43,086 bases of DNA from positions 1 through 43,086 of IMG/VR virus record IMGVR_UViG_3300025168_000175; one strand, written 5' to 3'. Numbering within the stretch: position 1 is the first letter of the stretch; each line of letters starts with the position of its first letter. The notes beneath the pieces are model-generated. The model searched no databases. It had not been told where the DNA came from and was given only the letters and a program-made list of their open reading frames with translations. This document shows, in pieces, positions 16,520 to 24,417 of this stretch. A program made the translations under genes and the position numbers. Source of the stretch: a virus.

Positions 16520-17548
16520 TTAAGTAAGTGCTGCTTCATCAGGGGATAAAGCATCAACGCGACGCATCGGGATACCATGGAACCGTTCCGTCATCTTGTT
16601 ATCAGCAGCAACTGTGTCAAGCGTGACAGCAGCAGCGTTGCCCATAGCAGAACTTTGACGTGCAACCCAAGAAGCAATATCCCGGCTCATATAGAAAGCA
16701 GGGCGACCAGCACTTAGGTTTGGAACCTTACGCATTGCTTGATACATCAAATCAGGCAAGATCGCGCCCGTGGCAAAGGTGCCAGCGTTGTATGTACGCA
16801 TTAAAGCTGATTTATCAATGTTAGCAATACGCACGACGTAACGCCAGTCGCGAACCGTGAGGCCAGCGTCCCAGCGATAGTGGGTACGATAAGCTTCCAT
16901 ACGACCTGAATTAGATCCATCGGAAGCGTCTTCTATAGTTACTTGGCCTTTATCAGTAACTTGCAAGCCAGCAGTCGAACCTTTAGGAATGATGCCGTGG
17001 CAAGAATTTGGCCCCCAAACAACTAACCACATCGAGGCGTTGTCTGTGCCAGATCCACCGCCGTTTATGACGTTTTGGGAATTTTCGTCAGCAGTCAAGT
17101 TAGCGAACCGAGCGCCAAAGCCAGTAAAGGCTTCAGGTTCTGTGCTCTCATCTCCGTAGAAAAGAGTATCAGTAATCTCTTGGTTCATTCCCTCAATATG
17201 AGGACGATCTTCCTGCAAACGGAACGCAGCAGTATTACCGTTAAGATCAGCTAAAGCTTTATCAACTTCAGCATAATTTTCTAACATACCTGTGTTATCG
17301 GTGACTTGTACGGTGCTAGACTTGTTTGGTTGTACCCCGCCATATAGCTTACGCCATGTAGGAGTAGGAATTCCAGACCGGATTGTAGTACGGTGGCCAG
17401 TTGGCAAGTTGCCTTCTACCCACGACATATCAGCGAGGACTTCGTTAGTCTCGTTGAGGATTTCAACCACGGCTGCAATTTTGCCGTCTGGATCAGTGAC
17501 TTTCGCCAAGTCCAATAAGGTTGGATTTTGAACGCTTAATGTAGCCAT
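16520..17548 (-). CDS. Major capsid protein (BPP-1-like)
   Basis: The protein is 342 residues, usual for BPP-1-type major capsid proteins. The start PTLLDLAKVTDPDGKIA and the GNLPTGHRTTIRSGIPTPTWRKLYGG stretch are characteristic of this family. The segments IEGMNQEITDTLFYGD and MWLVVWGPNSCHGIIPKGS also belong to it. The family has the HK97 fold and forms the icosahedral shell. The gene sits between scaffold and cement genes in the expected order. It has a moderate ribosome site (AAAGG) before the ATG at 17548. Confidence 0.9.
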   Translation of the reverse strand: MATLSVQNPTLLDLAKVTDPDGKIAAVVEILNETNEVLADMSWVEGNLPTGHRTTIRSGIPTPTWRKLYGGVQPNKSSTVQVTDNTGMLENYAEVDKALADLNGNTAAFRLQEDRPHIEGMNQEITDTLFYGDESTEPEAFTGFGARFANLTADENSQNVINGGGSGTDNASMWLVVWGPNSCHGIIPKGSTAGLQVTDKGQVTIEDASDGSNSGRMEAYRTHYRWDAGLTVRDWRYVVRIANIDKSALMRTYNAGTFATGAILPDLMYQAMRKVPNLSAGRPAFYMSRDIASWVARQSSAMGNAAAVTLDTVAADNKMTERFHGIPMRRVDALSPDEAALT

Positions 17549-17576
17549 CTTTCAATGCCTTTCTTTGAGTTAGGGA

Positions 17577-18236
17577 TTAAGCGGCCTTACCTTGGTTTGG
17601 AAACAGTTTCTCAGCGAGTGATTGCCCACCTTCTGTGTTGCTGCTACCAAAGTTAAAACCGTCTTCTCCAATAGCTTTTCCGACCCGATAAAACGCTCGG
17701 ATCAATTCAGGATGGTTGCCCATTCCAGTTTCTTCTAGGGCGGCAAAAAGTGCAGGTTCGCCAAACTCACGCATACCTTTACGAGCTATAGCAATACTTT
17801 CGTCGTATTTGCCTTTGCCGAATTCTGCGTCCGTTTCACGAGCATTTTTCCATTCACCTAGTTGGTCTGTCCACGCCTTGGACTGAGCATCCATCAATCC
17901 CGTCATCGTCTGGACTTGTAGATCTACTAGCTTTTGCGCTTGCTCTTGAGTAGCTCCCATCTCTTTTAAGAGAGGAATCGCCTCTGCAACCGCAGCAGCA
18001 TCGAGATTTACGCCTTCCGGTAACGTAAAGTCAGAATACTCTTCTGGGGCACCGTCCTTACCTTTGTCAGCTACGCTGTCCTCGGGTTTCTCGTCGGCAT
18101 TGTGGTCAGTCGTTCCGTCATTCGCTGCTTCCGCAGTGAGTTCAGTCTTGTCTTCTGCACTGAGCTCAGGCTCTGTAAGTGCAGTAGGATTAGTTTCAGC
18201 AGGTTCTTCACCCGCAGTAGAATTTTCTTCAGCCAT
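17577..18236 (-). CDS. Capsid scaffolding protein
   Basis: The 219-residue protein is strongly acidic, with an extended Glu/Asp/Ala-rich N-terminal third and a helical C-terminal half (about residues 80-175, LKEMGATQEQAQKLVDLQ onward). A short region that could bind the shell closes it. Position just before the capsid gene, size and composition fit the internal scaffold that guides procapsid assembly and then leaves. There is no protease motif, so exit rather than cleavage is likely. The call rests on composition and synteny. Confidence 0.83.
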   Translation of the reverse strand: MAEENSTAGEEPAETNPTALTEPELSAEDKTELTAEAANDGTTDHNADEKPEDSVADKGKDGAPEEYSDFTLPEGVNLDAAAVAEAIPLLKEMGATQEQAQKLVDLQVQTMTGLMDAQSKAWTDQLGEWKNARETDAEFGKGKYDESIAIARKGMREFGEPALFAALEETGMGNHPELIRAFYRVGKAIGEDGFNFGSSNTEGGQSLAEKLFPNQGKAA

Positions 18237-18250
18237 CTTCGTCCCTTTAT

Positions 18251-18562
18251 TTATCTATTAGAAGTGGTATCACGTGACACCGCTTCGTTCTTCATTAAAT
18301 TATACGCATTAACGTCAGAAGTAAAGACTTCTGTTAATATCCACCCACCTATCGATCTCTGGCCTTCTTTATGATTGAGAAGATTATTATCTCCACAAAA
18401 GCCAAAATTATGTATTTCACACTTCTCAAGCACTCTCCAGATGAATGCTCGGCCCCCATACGTTTGCAACAAAGCGTGTAACTCTGCAACTTCTTTTTCT
18501 CTTGCTAAGACATGAACTGCCTTTTTTATCTTAACTTCTTTTTCGTCGCTCGTATCAGCCAT
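18251..18562 (-). CDS. Bbp19-like small head-region protein
   Basis: This 103-residue protein has the pattern of the Bbp19 family found between portal and scaffold genes in BPP-1-like phages: a helical start, GRAFIWRVLEKC, then CGDNN, a KEGQRSIGGWILTEV helix and NAYNLMKNEA near the end. Its function is unknown. It overlaps the portal gene by eight bases (18555-18562). Its last codons carry a copy of the dispersed palindrome, read as VSRDT, and the protein ends a few residues later, just before the scaffold gene. Confidence 0.7.
   Translation of the reverse strand: MADTSDEKEVKIKKAVHVLAREKEVAELHALLQTYGGRAFIWRVLEKCEIHNFGFCGDNNLLNHKEGQRSIGGWILTEVFTSDVNAYNLMKNEAVSRDTTSNR
18266..18281. promoter_or_regulatory. 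Dispersed palindrome copy 3
   Basis: GGTATCACGTGACACC, the same variant as copy 1. It spans the last codons of the Bbp19-like gene, about 30 bases upstream of the scaffold start. Confidence 0.6.
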
Positions 18563-20228
18563 TCAAAACTGCCGATACTGGATTATTGCCATCAAGATCT
18601 ATCTGGCCTGCGGCTGCTGCTGCTTGAGCACCCTGTTGAGCCATTTCCATCTGTTGAGCTTGTTCAGCTTGCTGTTGAGCTGCAGCCCGTTCTTCTGCAA
18701 CTTGGTCAGACGGCACCAATAACTTGGGCGGCGTACCGATAAGGTTAGCGTATTCTTGTATCGCTTCATCACCGTTAAACTTCTTGCCATCAGATAGTCC
18801 AGCTTGCATAAGTCCAGCTTGATACGTAGTAAGCCGCTCGATACCTCGTGTGTCAACTGCTCTTTGAGCTTGCGCTAGAGACGAGATGTATTCAACTTTA
18901 ATAGCTTGACCTTGTATTTCTTCAGGAGCTTCAGGAACTAATCCCGCTCTAATCATCTGGTTGAAAGTACGTGAGATCAATGGATCAAGAAACTCTCCTT
19001 GCATACGCTCAAGTACTGGCCCTAGTTGTAACAGACGCTCAGCATTTCTTTCGCTAAGTTCTAGCTCGTTGCGTGGCTGAATACCTTCCATATTGCTTAT
19101 CGCAAGGAACAGATCAACATAGAATGCGTCATTAATACGACGTTCTACTCGATCCATATCTTCTTTTAGATCACGTAAATCTAAATTAACTGAATATAGA
19201 CTCTCAATCTTTTGGCCAGTTCCACCCGCATCATAGACGTTTAAGCCGCCGGGAAGACTCGTAATCGGTGTATTGCGTACTGAAGGCGGTGCAGATAACG
19301 GGGGATTAACTTGTTTATCAATAGCTTGCGCTTTACGCTTCTCTTCAATCTGCAAACTTTTTATATCACCAAGAGCTTGCATACCGGGACAATCAGTGCC
19401 GTAAATATCTTCTCCTGTTAATCCCCATCTGGGAACATACGCAGGAAATTCATCAAAACCTTTAACACTCAGAAACGCATCTTTATCCACGTTGCCGGGT
19501 TCGTATTTAACAGACGCAAAAGGTTTGTCCTTAGATAATGGACTGCTCGGACGCATATCATCGTTTGGCTCAATAAAGTGAACGACCGGAAACCATGCTC
19601 CCATATTGCCACGAGTAAGCGCAGTTTGCACCGATGTGCTTAGATTGCTTAGATCTTTCCCGTCCGTAAACTCAAGGGCGATTTGTTCAGCCGTCATATC
19701 ATACTCACGCACAAGAGTATTTACTTCTAGTTTATCACTCTGGCAAATTAGATAGCTACCGACAGTATGCGTATAAAATCGAGATAAGTTTTCGTCATCG
19801 TCGACGTGCGTCATACACCCAGTACCAAAGTTTAACAACTCGTGAATCATTCCGGGGGCCATTGTATAGAGATTACCAGCGTTAAAGATAGCTCTCATAC
19901 GCAACTCGACTTGGCGTAACCAAATCTTTACAGGTTGAAACTGTGTTAGATCAGGATCAGGAGTTGCTAATGAGAACCAAGGTCGAGACGGAGACATAAC
20001 ACCCGCAAACATTCCTGCAGACGCAGTTGATAACGCTCGCATTCCTCGATTGTTAACGATTGATTTATGTTTCTTATCACCCTTGTTACGATCTGTCTTT
20101 TCAAATCTTCCTTTACGTGGGCTGTTGTATTCAGATAATTCTTTGTAATGGCTAATAAAACTAGACCGTTCTTTATCCATGTCGCCTTTGCGGCGTTCGT
20201 AATAGTCTCGCTTATTAGAATCGGCCAT
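18555..20228 (-). CDS. Portal (head-to-tail connector) protein
   Basis: This 557-residue protein matches the podovirus head-to-tail connector family. Typical blocks are YYERRKGDMDKERSSFISHY at the start, RGMRALSTASAGMFAGVMSPSRPWF, a LNFGTGCMTHVDDDE segment, PRWGLTGEDIYGTDCPG and the long helix AQAIDKQVNPPLSAPPS. Twelve copies would form the ring through which DNA enters and leaves. The C-terminal 40 residues are Gln/Ala-rich, which would form a barrel-like or coiled end inside the head. Length is usual for the family (500-580). Confidence 0.92.
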   Translation of the reverse strand: MADSNKRDYYERRKGDMDKERSSFISHYKELSEYNSPRKGRFEKTDRNKGDKKHKSIVNNRGMRALSTASAGMFAGVMSPSRPWFSLATPDPDLTQFQPVKIWLRQVELRMRAIFNAGNLYTMAPGMIHELLNFGTGCMTHVDDDENLSRFYTHTVGSYLICQSDKLEVNTLVREYDMTAEQIALEFTDGKDLSNLSTSVQTALTRGNMGAWFPVVHFIEPNDDMRPSSPLSKDKPFASVKYEPGNVDKDAFLSVKGFDEFPAYVPRWGLTGEDIYGTDCPGMQALGDIKSLQIEEKRKAQAIDKQVNPPLSAPPSVRNTPITSLPGGLNVYDAGGTGQKIESLYSVNLDLRDLKEDMDRVERRINDAFYVDLFLAISNMEGIQPRNELELSERNAERLLQLGPVLERMQGEFLDPLISRTFNQMIRAGLVPEAPEEIQGQAIKVEYISSLAQAQRAVDTRGIERLTTYQAGLMQAGLSDGKKFNGDEAIQEYANLIGTPPKLLVPSDQVAEERAAAQQQAEQAQQMEMAQQGAQAAAAAGQIDLDGNNPVSAVLNG

Positions 20229-20232
20229 GTGG

Positions 20233-20466
20233 TTAAGCTCCTAAAGCTGTCTTACGTTTGGAGCTTTGAGAATCCCCTGTGAGTCCTAAGCCCCCTGTGA
20301 GTACGGTGCTACTACGCCCACCTGTAGCTAAAGCTGCAACTTGTCTATCTCTCTTACGCCCTTTCGTAACCATTGGATCTTGAGGAGTTGGTACAGGAAT
20401 AGGTGGAGGTGGTGGAGGTGGCAACGGTGGTAAAGGCGGGGGTTTCGTAGAAAATAGAGAAGTCAT
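20233..20466 (-). CDS. Proline-rich small protein with conserved C-terminal motif
   Basis: This 77-residue protein has a striking proline run (about residues 9-31), a basic middle and a C-terminus ending GLTGD...KTALGA. A short Thr/Gly-rich tail of this kind (TVLTGGLGL...KTxLG) is widespread in small proteins next to phage portal genes, but I know no function for it. It is tightly packed between the portal gene (4-base gap) and the next gene (1-base gap). The next protein shares the terminal KTALG. Confidence 0.62.
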   Translation of the reverse strand: MTSLFSTKPPPLPPLPPPPPPPIPVPTPQDPMVTKGRKRDRQVAALATGGRSSTVLTGGLGLTGDSQSSKRKTALGA

Positions 20467-20467
20467 A

Positions 20468-21043
20468 TTAAGATCCTAAAGCCGTTTTAAAAGCACCCGT
20501 TGAAAAACTTAAAGGAGCTCGCGTTGTAATTTTTCGATTAGGTGTCGCCGTGCCTAACTTTGCATTTGACACACTAGCAGGTGGAGAAGTAGATTTCGTT
20601 GATACTACAGACGCTATAGGTTTCTTAGCTGCTACTGCTACAGGTGCTGCTGCTAATTTCCCTTGTTGTTGTTGGGAACTTCCACCATCACCACCGTAAG
20701 CATCAGGGCCGGGAGCGTTTTCACGATTGTACTTTGTGCCCATCATGCCGAGCATTCTTCCTAGTCCGGCAAATAATATGCCCCCCGGAATTCCAATTTG
20801 AGCTGCTGCAAGTGCTTTTTCTGTAGAAGTAGATTTTTTAGATCGAGGATTCAACGCTATGTCGGCGGCAGTGCTCCCCGGAAGATCTGTTCTATTAGGC
20901 GTAGCCTGAGTTGGGCCTACTCGTTGACCATAGGTTGGAGAATCAGGATTATTATCATAGGCACCAGTCAGAGCTCCCCCCGGCCTATCTTCTCTTATGC
21001 CACCAGCGCTACCGTCTGAATTGGAACCTTCTCCTGAACTCAT
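20468..21043 (-). CDS. Low-complexity head-region protein, 191 aa, unknown
   Basis: The function is not recognised. The first 60 residues are Gly/Asp/Pro-rich. Residues about 78-100 hold a hydrophobic helix (IGIPGGILFAGLGRMLGMMG) that could cross or touch a membrane. A poly-Gln stretch follows, then an Ala/Ser/Thr/Lys tail ending FKTALGS. The same last motif closes the neighbouring 77-residue protein. It lies between terL and portal genes. A minor virion or head-associated role is inferred only from place. Confidence 0.6.
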   Translation of the reverse strand: MSSGEGSNSDGSAGGIREDRPGGALTGAYDNNPDSPTYGQRVGPTQATPNRTDLPGSTAADIALNPRSKKSTSTEKALAAAQIGIPGGILFAGLGRMLGMMGTKYNRENAPGPDAYGGDGGSSQQQQGKLAAAPVAVAAKKPIASVVSTKSTSPPASVSNAKLGTATPNRKITTRAPLSFSTGAFKTALGS

Positions 21044-21054
21044 ACTACTTCACC

Positions 21055-22644
21055 CTAAAATGATGGATTGAGTGGATCGTAATCTGATACCACTGTCTGA
21101 GTTGCTGATACGCCTTCAGGGCGAGCCCTAATAGCGACTTGCTGCGCGAAGGTTAAAGCCAATGCATCTGCAAGGTCGGGGCTTTTAATACCTCGTTTTA
21201 CCATATCTTTTTTCGTCTCTAAATTAATCTTATTTCCCATAAGGGTATACCCATACTCTCTCTGCGTCAAGTCTGCTTTTAAGTCAACCCCCCCCGGTTG
21301 ATTATTTGCAGGTAGGCACAATTTTGGTAGTGCATCTTTCAACGTGCCCCACATCTCGTCAGATTTATATCTATAAGTTTGCCCGTTAGTAGCCTTGCCA
21401 CCAAAATGTATCTCGATAGGATTGTAGTTTAAAGCACGTAATTGGTCGATTACTCCACCACCTACGCCACCCCCGTCGACGAATAATCCACTACAGTCCA
21501 TTCCGAGCGATTTAAACTCTCGCAAGCATTCGATTACTTTACCGACTAACTGTACTGTGTCTAGTCCTTGAAACCTACGAGGTGGCCACGTGCGGCAGTC
21601 GTTACCAATACGAGGCCATATAACACTCTCGTTATCACCAAAGCGAGCAACGTCGACTCCAATTACTAACGGGGCGTACCTATCTTCGGTAACTTCACGG
21701 TGCTGAGCTTCTTCAACGAGCGACGTAGGAATAAATTGCAATGACCCAGCCGCTGGAAACATACCTCGTACACGGACTTTAACGAAGTCACTGTCTTCTC
21801 CATAATCTGCGACCCAATCTTTAATACGTTCTTTATTGGTAATACCAACATTTCGGCTATCAATGCTTCTAACTTTATAGCGATGTCGGAAACGCCCAGC
21901 ACAATGCTCAAAAAAGCGACCTGAGTTACGAGTGCCGTTGCCGAAATCAAAAACCATAGGCTCTCCGTCCGTAGTTCCCCCCTCGCGAACTTCGAATATT
22001 TTGTCTGGAACAGCAGATGCCTCATCGAAGATATAGAAAGACGTAGCCGACGCAGCGTGTTGGCCTGCAAATGCTTCCGAATTCTCTTCCCTACAGGTTT
22101 GTGCGTCACAGCGCCATGTCTCCTTATGTTTTTTATGGCAGAGGTTCATAGCCCCTCTACCTGTGTTAAAAGTATACCAAGCTTCAGTAATCGACATATT
22201 ATGCCACTTACCAAGTTCAGCCCAAGTCTTTGTCTTCAACTGCTCTGCCGTGTTTGCGGTGACTGTGCCTTTGCTGTACGGCCTTGTATCCATAATAAAT
22301 TTAATAAGCCAAGCTACAAGAACTGATTTACCGATACCGTGGCCGCTAACTGTTGCATACTGCAACGGTTGTACTGCATTATGCCCATCAAAGTTATTAG
22401 CTGCAATATCTTTCCCTAAATCGTCAAGGAACTCACACGCCCACTTATCAGGGCCATACTTACTATTGAACCTGTCACGGTACTGAGGCTCGAGTTCTAC
22501 TAATTGAATCGGTGTATACGTATCCCAAGGAAACGCAAACATGACGTAGCCTAATGGATCTGCATAAAAATGCCCCATACTCTCTGCTAGTTTATCATCT
22601 GCGCTTCGTTTGCTAGATCGGCCAGCGGTATCACGTGAAGCCAT
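21055..22644 (-). CDS. terL: Terminase large subunit
   Basis: This is the packaging motor. The Walker A-like GHGIGKS is at residues 101-107 and the Walker B with catalytic Glu (YIFDEAS) at 204-210. The nuclease domain has GVDVARFGDNES (Asp331), LFVDGGGVGGG (Asp390) and a C-terminal SPDLADAL (Asp490, Asp493). A Cys/His group (LCHKKHK...CDAQTC, about 169-184) lies just before the Walker B region. Length 529 is usual. The ATG at 22644 follows GGGAAAC, and codons 3-7 lie within a palindrome copy, so the N-terminus reads ASRDT. terS lies 80 bases upstream, separated by a long hairpin. Confidence 0.95.
   Translation of the reverse strand: MASRDTAGRSSKRSADDKLAESMGHFYADPLGYVMFAFPWDTYTPIQLVELEPQYRDRFNSKYGPDKWACEFLDDLGKDIAANNFDGHNAVQPLQYATVSGHGIGKSVLVAWLIKFIMDTRPYSKGTVTANTAEQLKTKTWAELGKWHNMSITEAWYTFNTGRGAMNLCHKKHKETWRCDAQTCREENSEAFAGQHAASATSFYIFDEASAVPDKIFEVREGGTTDGEPMVFDFGNGTRNSGRFFEHCAGRFRHRYKVRSIDSRNVGITNKERIKDWVADYGEDSDFVKVRVRGMFPAAGSLQFIPTSLVEEAQHREVTEDRYAPLVIGVDVARFGDNESVIWPRIGNDCRTWPPRRFQGLDTVQLVGKVIECLREFKSLGMDCSGLFVDGGGVGGGVIDQLRALNYNPIEIHFGGKATNGQTYRYKSDEMWGTLKDALPKLCLPANNQPGGVDLKADLTQREYGYTLMGNKINLETKKDMVKRGIKSPDLADALALTFAQQVAIRARPEGVSATQTVVSDYDPLNPSF
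22627..22642. promoter_or_regulatory. Dispersed palindrome copy 4, at the terL start
   Basis: GGTATCACGTGAAGCC. The core TCACGTGA and left arm are intact. It begins within three bases of the terL ATG, so a bound protein or RNA fold would affect terL expression directly. Confidence 0.58.
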
Positions 22645-22662
22645 TTGTTTCCCTTTTTTTCA

Positions 22663-22719
22663 CTCACTGTGTCGTTTGCCTAAGTAATATATATATACTT
22701 AGGCGTTTGACACAGTGAG
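22663..22719 (-). promoter_or_regulatory. Long stem-loop between terS and terL
   Basis: Outer arms 22663-22673 and 22709-22719 pair over 11 bases, and inner arms 22678-22686 and 22696-22704 pair over 9. The four bases between them (GTTT on each side) form a symmetric internal loop, and the tip is a 9-base AT repeat. No T-run follows on the minus strand (it is A-rich), so it is not an ordinary terminator. An RNase III processing site or translational control element is plausible. Confidence 0.8.
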
Positions 22720-22724
22720 AGCAT

Positions 22725-23303
22725 TTAATGTATTATATCTTCTTCTCTCTTTGCGTTTTCCATATTCAAACGACGACGGCCAGCTAGTATCTTATCTTCA
22801 AGACTACCTTCGGTCACTGTGATCTTATCATCGAACAATCCTAGATGTCTACTCAACGCCATCAATGCTGCATGAGCGTCTACGTCTTTCATCTTAAATT
22901 TAGTTACATCGATTGCGCTGTCGCCACGCCCAACTTTAGTAAACTCAACACCAAGATCCTGCACCATACCGAGCTCGGCTTGCGTAGCTCCAGTAAAGTC
23001 CCAGTATAGCTGGCCTTCGGTGTCAATCTTCTTGAACTTAGCTAAATGTATAGGAGCATCTGCTCTGGCCATCAATCGTTTGATCACCCAGTCTTGATTT
23101 AACTCATGCTTCTTAGCAGCTTTAGCTTGCCTACGTTGGATCTCTGCTTTGACATCCTCGCGACCAAACAAGATACATTGACGTTTTATTGCTGTTTGCT
23201 CAGCGTATCCTGCTGCTCGCATAGCGTTCGTCTTCTGGTATCCATTCTCAAACCACGCATCAATAGCAAGCATTCGCTGTTGAGTAAGTTCTTTTTTAGC
23301 CAT
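22725..23303 (-). CDS. terS: Terminase small subunit
   Basis: This 192-residue protein has the terminase small subunit (Terminase_2-like) layout. An N-terminal helix-turn-helix that would recognise packaging DNA spans about residues 5-50 (LTQQRMLAIDAWFENGYQKTNAMRAAGYAE in parts). A helical oligomerisation core (KKHELNQDWVIKRLMARAD) and a C-terminal tail contacting TerL follow. It is the first gene of the late arm, preceded by GGAG before the ATG and by the large non-coding hub. Synteny with terL immediately downstream supports the call. Confidence 0.9.
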   Translation of the reverse strand: MAKKELTQQRMLAIDAWFENGYQKTNAMRAAGYAEQTAIKRQCILFGREDVKAEIQRRQAKAAKKHELNQDWVIKRLMARADAPIHLAKFKKIDTEGQLYWDFTGATQAELGMVQDLGVEFTKVGRGDSAIDVTKFKMKDVDAHAALMALSRHLGLFDDKITVTEGSLEDKILAGRRRLNMENAKREEDIIH

Positions 23304-23378
23304 TAGTCGTCTCCTATATTACCGCTCCATCTGTTATCAGAGGAGAGGGGGTTTTTTTATACCGCTCCTCCTGCGCGG

Positions 23379-23396
23379 ATTGTACCAGCAAGCTGG
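23379..23396 (-). promoter_or_regulatory. Candidate late promoter with overlapping palindrome
   Basis: On the minus strand TGGTACAAT (extended -10 pattern TGn-TACAAT) lies at 23387-23379, about 70 bases before terS. The palindrome CCAGCAAGCTGG (23385-23396) overlaps its upstream edge. No good -35 is visible. The call is tentative. Confidence 0.35.
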
Positions 23397-23537
23397 CCAA
23401 TGTGCGATCAAAAGGCAGGGAAGACCTCGATCAGCACTCAAGTTTATATGCTAGGGGTTTTCCCGGATTTTGCCAAGGTTTTTTTTTGAATATAGCCGGA
23501 AGGTCGGGTTTTTCTGAGGATTTTTCTGTAGAGATCT

Positions 23538-23567
23538 GGGGGGTGGAGGGGGAATCTTTGGGCCGGG
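23538..23567 (+). other. G-quadruplex motif
   Basis: Four G-tracts of 6, 5, 3 and 3 bases are separated by loops of 4, 7 and 2 bases, satisfying the G3+N1-7 rule. It lies between the late and early promoters, 54 bases before the iterons. Confidence 0.6.
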
Positions 23568-23620
23568 TGCCCCCGAAGTCGCCGCTCGCAGAGGCCCCCC
23601 CGTAGCAAAAATAAATCCTC

Positions 23621-23733
23621 GGCTGGCACTGGCTGGCACCGGCTGGCACCGGCTGGCATTGGCGGCCATTGCACCGGCTGGCACTGGTAGCATGGGCTGG
23701 CACTGGTAGCATGGGCTGGCACTGGCTGGCACT
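23621..23733. repeat. Iteron array GGCTGGCAYY
   Basis: Exact GGCTGGCA units start at 23621, 23631, 23641, 23651, 23676, 23695, 23714 and 23724, with a degenerate copy at 23661. Spacing is 10 bases for most, i.e. one DNA turn, and 19 bases for two units that share GGCTGGCACTGGTAGCATG. Such phased repeats are typical of initiator or terminase binding sites. Open reading frames over this block in three frames are by-products of the repeat. Confidence 0.85.
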
Positions 23734-23832
23734 GGTGGTCGGTGGTTCCCATATCTCAGGATTTGCGTTGATTGTGTGTGAGGTCGCATTTGCACCTATT
23801 TGCCCTACTAAATCCAAATCAATGATATTTAG

Positions 23833-23860
23833 TTGACTATGACACATATGGCGTTATTAT
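23833..23860 (+). promoter_or_regulatory. Early promoter, sigma70-like
   Basis: TTGACT (23833-23838), 16-base spacer, TATTAT (23855-23860). It lies about 50 bases before the first early gene, in AT-rich DNA just past the iterons. A start near 23867 is expected. Confidence 0.65.
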
Positions 23861-23911
23861 AGCTTTACACTCAAACAGTGGGTGCCACGCCTATGATAAG
23901 GATTTTATTAC

Positions 23912-24157
23912 ATGAGACGAATTACACGAAAACGCCTGCAAACATTACTTGACCAATTAAATGAACTTGTCGGTGATCTATACCGCCTAGATTATGCCGC
24001 TTGTTATGGTGGGTATACTCTCACCTATAATAATGACAGCTCGCACCTAATCGGTCGGATACCACCGAAAGAGATGCAAGCCTATTTGTTAGGCGCTCTC
24101 GATTTTGTTTCGCAGCCAAGGATCGCCCACCTAATCAACCTTTCGCAGCCAAGATAA
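23912..24157 (+). CDS. First early protein, 81 aa, unknown
   Basis: The function is not recognised. The protein begins with a basic helix (MRRITRKRLQTLLDQLNEL). A short Tyr-rich stretch follows (AACYGGYTLTYNND) and then a helix with PPKEMQAYLLGAL. The ATG has AAGGA 11 bases upstream, part of a GATAAGGAT leader reused before several small genes here. As the first gene behind the early promoter it may act in host takeover; this is inferred from position only. Confidence 0.65.
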   Translation: MRRITRKRLQTLLDQLNELVGDLYRLDYAACYGGYTLTYNNDSSHLIGRIPPKEMQAYLLGALDFVSQPRIAHLINLSQPR

Positions 24158-24168
24158 GGATATAGACC

Positions 24169-24417
24169 ATGGAAAAATTACAAGCTTATTATTACTCACT
24201 ATCCGGTGAATTCAGAGAGCCTGAATTGAACTCCGGTGGTTTCGGATCTCGAGAAATAATATTTGAGAGTTTCAGCAAATCAGCCGTTACATTCGAGAAG
24301 GAGTGCGAAAAAGACGGCTATGAATATAAAAAGTTAAAAATTACCAAAGCCAAAAAAGTGATAGAATTCCAATTCCAATTGGATGAAGCAATGGAAGGAG
24401 CACGAGACAATGAATGA
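24169..24417 (+). CDS. Small early protein, 82 aa, unknown
   Basis: The function is not recognised. The protein is soluble, with mixed charge and a likely alpha/beta fold (tyrosine-rich start YYYSLSGEF, Lys/Glu-rich end). The ATG at 24169 follows GATAAGGATA at the usual distance. It overlaps the next gene start by eight bases if the ATG at 24410 is used, so translational coupling is likely. No motif is visible. Confidence 0.65.
   Translation: MEKLQAYYYSLSGEFREPELNSGGFGSREIIFESFSKSAVTFEKECEKDGYEYKKLKITKAKKVIEFQFQLDEAMEGARDNE

Larger units (their letters stand above)
23304..23911. other. Non-coding divergent hub (608 bases)
   Basis: No convincing gene lies here. It separates the leftward late arm from the rightward early arm and contains, in order: a repeated ACCGCTCC element (23324 and 23361), a candidate late promoter with a palindrome (23379-23396), a G-rich stretch with a G-quadruplex pattern (23538-23567), a block of GGCTGGCA iterons (23621-23733), an AT-rich segment and a sigma70-like early promoter (23833-23860). 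Base composition is clearly more GC-rich than the genes on each side over 23530-23745. It is the best candidate for an origin and/or packaging region. Confidence 0.7.

Noticed and set aside
22663-22719. terS-terL hairpin as a Rho-independent terminator
   Set aside because: No T-run follows on either strand; the minus strand continues with A-rich DNA.
23621-23733. CRISPR-like array
   Set aside because: Units are 8-10 bases, partly contiguous, without spacers of even length or cas genes.
23431-23847. Three overlapping minus-strand reading frames of 102-138 codons
   Set aside because: They are open only because the GGCTGGCA repeats lack stops in all frames. Composition is PVPA/QCQP-type repeat peptide with no ribosome site.
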